From assembly GCA_963739975.1 (NCBI GenBank), contig CAVUCK010000014.1:1-64000 (forward strand): a DNA stretch of 64,000 nucleotides, written 5' to 3'. Under the pieces are notes generated by a model, which was given only the letters and a program-made list of their open reading frames with translations, ran no database searches and was not told where the DNA came from. Made by a program: the position numbers and the translations under genes. The stretch comes from JALZMG01 sp963739975. GTDB taxonomy: Bacteria > Actinomycetota > Acidimicrobiia > Acidimicrobiales > Ilumatobacteraceae. Below are positions 61,793-64,000 of this stretch, in pieces. Positions within the stretch are counted from its first letter, which is position 1. Every line of letters starts with the position of its first letter.

Positions 61793-61800
61793 GAGGCGGG

Positions 61801-62488
61801 TCAGCGGCCGGCGAGGGGGGCGTCGAGGCGGGTGCGCAGGGCGGCGCGGATCTGGGCGTCGAACGAGCGGACGTGGGCTTCGGCGAGCTCGGCGGCACGG
61901 TCGGCGTCGCGACTGGCGGAAGGCAGCGAGGATCTCGACGTGCTCCTCGACGGCGTGGGCCATGTCCACGTCGGCGACCGTGTCGGCCAGGTAGAGGTGC
62001 CACAGCCGGTCGCTCTGGGCGTACAGCGTGTCCAGCGTGTCGGTCAGGAACCGGTTGCCGGCGGCCGCCCACGTCAGCTCGTGGCACGTCCGGTCCAGGT
62101 CGAGCAGCTCCAGCGTCGACGCGCCGGCCGCCTGGTCGAGGGCGTCGACCATCGCCGTCCAGTGCTCCTCCCGACCCCGCCCACAGGCCAGCCGGGCGGC
62201 GAACGGCTCGAGGACGGCCCGGGTCTCGTACAGCAGCCCGAGTTCGGTGACGTCGATCGGCGTGACCAGCATCCCCCGCCGCGGCAGCACGGTCACGAAC
62301 TGCTCACGAGCGAGGCGCTGCAGCGCTTCACGGATCGGCGTCCGCCCGATGCCCAGTCGGCGCTGCAGCTCGTCCTCTCGTACGACGTCACCGGGGGCGA
62401 GCTCGAGCCCGACGATCATCCGCCGGATCTGCTGGTACGCCTGGGCCCCGAGACTGATACGGTGATGATATATCAGCAGCGACGGCAA
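61801..62488 (-). pseudogene. GntR-family regulator (FCD type), single-base frameshift
   Basis: About 228 residues. The winged helix has AYQQIRRMIVGLELAPGDVV, LQRRLGIGRTPIREALQRLA and FVTVLPRRGMLVTPI, and the FCD domain has LYETRAVLEPFAARLACGRG and ELTWAAAGNRFLTDTLDTLY. Near 61912 one extra base shifts the frame; removing it gives a natural C-terminus (RDADRAAELAEAHVRSFDAQ then IRAALRTRLDAPLAGR) stopping at 61801. The start is unclear: the only candidate in frame is a TTG at 62488, inside the divergent operator region. It probably regulates the adjacent dimethylglycine-dehydrogenase-like gene. Confidence 0.8.
62454..62476. promoter_or_regulatory. Probable GntR operator upstream of the DMGDH-like gene
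   Basis: CTGATA (62454) and TATCAG (62471) form an inverted repeat with an 11-nt spacer, and TGATATATCA (62466-62475) is a perfect 10-bp palindrome. The AT-rich patch stands out in GC-rich DNA and lies 36 nt before the ATG of the FAD gene. Confidence 0.55.
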
Positions 62489-62511
62489 CGCCGTGCACCC
62501 AAGGAGGGCGA

Positions 62512-64000
62512 ATGGCCGCAGACGAGGTTCCCGCACGGGCCAACTGCGTGGTGATCGGCGCCGGCATCGTCGGCAACTGCCTGGTCGGGCACCTGGCTCG
62601 ACTCGGCTGGACCGACCTCGTGCTGCTGGACAAGGGCCCGCTGCCCAACCCCGGCGGCTCGACCGGCCATGCCTCCAACTTCATCTTCCCCACCGACCAC
62701 AACAAGGAGATGGCGCTGCTGACGCTGGAGAGCCAGCGCCAGTACGTCGACCTCGGCGTCAACAACATGTGCGGCGGCATCGAGGTCGCCCGCTCCAAGT
62801 CCCGCCTGGAAGAGTTCAGGCGGCGGATGACGTCGGCGACGGCGTGGGGCATCGACGCCCGCCTGCTGACGCCGGCCGAGATCAAGGAGCTCGTCCCGTT
62901 CATCAACGAGGACATCGTCCTCGGCGGCTTCTACACGCCGAGCGTCTCGGTCGTCGATTCGCTGCAGGCGGGCACGCTGATGCGCCAGGAGGCGCTCGAC
63001 AAGGGCGTGCTCTCGGTCGTCGCCAACACCGAGGTGCTCGACCTCGAGACCGAGCCCGTCGGCGACCCGTCCGCCGGGCAACGCCGGATCGCCGCCGTGG
63101 TCACCGACAAGGGCCGGATCGAGGCCGACCACGTCGTCGTCGCCTGCGGGGTGTGGAGCCCGCGCATCGCCGCCATGGCCGGCGCCACGATCCCGCTGAC
63201 GCCCGCCGTGCACCAGATGGCCGACGTCGGCCCGATCGACGTGCTCCAGGAGTCCGGGTCCGAGGTCGCCTACCCGATCGTCCGCGACATGGACACGTTC
63301 TGCTACGAGCGCCAGACCGCCGGGTCGATGGAGGTCGGCTCGTACGCCCACCGGCCGATCTTCCACCACCCCGACGACATCCCCTCGAACGAGGCGTCGG
63401 CGCTGTCGCCCACCGAGCTGCCGTTCACGGCCGACGACTTCGACGACCAGATGGAGCAGGCCATCGACCTGATGGAGATGCTCGGCGACGCCGAGATCAA
63501 GTACGCCATCAACGGGCTGCTGTCGCTGACCCCCGACGCCATGCCCGTGCTCGGCGAGACCATCGAGGTCCACAACCTGTGGTCGGCCGCCGCGGTGTGG
63601 ATCAAGGAGGGGCCCGGCATCGCACAGCTCGTCGCCGAGTGGATGACCTATGGCTACCCGCACGTGTGCGACCCGCACTCCTCGGACATCAGCCGCTTCT
63701 CCCCCCACGAGCGCACCGAGCAGCACATCCACGCTCGCTGCGCCGAGCACTTCAACAAGACGTACGGCATCGTCCACCCCCGCGAGCAGTGGGCCACCCG
63801 CCGCGGTGCCCGCCGCTCGCCGTTCTACGCCCGGGAGCAGGCCCTCGGCGCGGTGTTCTTCGACGCTCGCGGCTGGGAGCGGCCGCAGTGGTACGAGTCG
63901 AACGCGCCACTGCTCGAGGAGTACCCGGCCGCCGGCGGCGACCGGCCCCACGAGTGGGATGCCCGCTGGTGGTCGCCGATCACCAACGCCGAGCACCTGG
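62512..64000 (+). CDS. FAD-dependent dehydrogenase, dimethylglycine/sarcosine dehydrogenase-like, cut at window end
   Basis: The first 496 residues are visible. A dinucleotide fold CVVIGAGIVGNCLVGHLARL is followed by LLDKGPLPNPGGSTGHASNF, the His-containing motif of covalently flavinylated DMGDH/SARDH proteins, and by VVVACGVWSPRIAAMAGATI. The FAO_M-like segment RREQ-type region reads HFNKTYGIVHPREQWATRRG and ARGWERPQWYESNAPL. A GcvT-like THF-binding domain is expected beyond the edge and would yield methylene-THF. AAGGAGG lies 4 nt before the ATG. Confidence 0.88.
   Translation, partial: MAADEVPARANCVVIGAGIVGNCLVGHLARLGWTDLVLLDKGPLPNPGGSTGHASNFIFPTDHNKEMALLTLESQRQYVDLGVNNMCGGIEVARSKSRLEEFRRRMTSATAWGIDARLLTPAEIKELVPFINEDIVLGGFYTPSVSVVDSLQAGTLMRQEALDKGVLSVVANTEVLDLETEPVGDPSAGQRRIAAVVTDKGRIEADHVVVACGVWSPRIAAMAGATIPLTPAVHQMADVGPIDVLQESGSEVAYPIVRDMDTFCYERQTAGSMEVGSYAHRPIFHHPDDIPSNEASALSPTELPFTADDFDDQMEQAIDLMEMLGDAEIKYAINGLLSLTPDAMPVLGETIEVHNLWSAAAVWIKEGPGIAQLVAEWMTYGYPHVCDPHSSDISRFSPHERTEQHIHARCAEHFNKTYGIVHPREQWATRRGARRSPFYAREQALGAVFFDARGWERPQWYESNAPLLEEYPAAGGDRPHEWDARWWSPITNAEHL

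Overview
The window is about 64 kb of very GC-rich DNA with strong G/C preference at third codon positions, many GTG starts and dense ATGA/GTGA gene overlaps. It encodes two LLM-class (F420-type) oxidoreductases, a SoxR regulator, an FHA/FtsK-type EccC-like ATPase, a large LuxR regulator and several lipoproteins. This fits a free-living actinobacterium. The lineage that seems closest to me is the Acidimicrobiia, but that is an impression and no marker gene proves it. The only RNA gene is a tRNA-Thr cut by the left edge.

Layout. 0.2-4.4 kb: a GlcF/GlcD-like Fe-S plus FAD dehydrogenase pair, a small unknown protein and an LLM oxidoreductase, in one overlapping operon. 4.6-9.2 kb: a MaoC-like protein, ispD-ispF-rlmB, a CRP-family regulator and a dienelactone hydrolase. 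9.2-19.5 kb: an LLM oxidoreductase with ABC transporter genes, an SsnA-like amidohydrolase, PadR, a Rieske fusion divergent from soxR, and a fused xanthine dehydrogenase-type enzyme broken by one extra base. 19.5-28.5 kb: an unfamiliar operon (sigma-region-4-like peptide, membrane protein with a cupredoxin domain, HerA-type ATPase, Cys-rich protein, long low-complexity protein) beside a LuxR regulator; this zone carries many single-base frameshifts. 28.6-47 kb: TetR/hydrolase pair, carbamoylase, RecQ with a PRTase tail, a 1389-residue FHA-FtsK protein, enoyl-CoA hydratase, an alkyl-sulfatase-like hydrolase, a macrodomain protein, two YjbR proteins and an amylosucrase-like enzyme. 47-64 kb: a one-carbon island.

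The one-carbon island looks like a nearly complete route for stripping methyl groups from a quaternary amine such as glycine betaine. It has an MttB-family methyltransferase without pyrrolysine, a corrinoid protein, a methyl-THF methyltransferase, a RamA-like activator, DUF1638, a 'virulence factor' family protein, MetF, formate-THF ligase, a sarcosine-oxidase-like protein and a dimethylglycine-dehydrogenase-like protein cut by the right edge. Regulators of the TetR, IclR and GntR families sit among them. Two very short ORFs in the main operon overlap both neighbours by ATGA.

The most unusual feature of the window is its repeats. At least six families of short inverted or palindromic repeats (A-F below) recur, and nearly every copy lies at the 3' end of a gene, often filling the gap between convergent genes. 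They may be family-conserved terminators or mobile palindromic elements. Family F carries a small ORF whose ATG overlaps the stop codon of the gene before it (TGATG) at both of its full copies. There is also a five-copy 66-bp tandem repeat that is open in frame on both strands.
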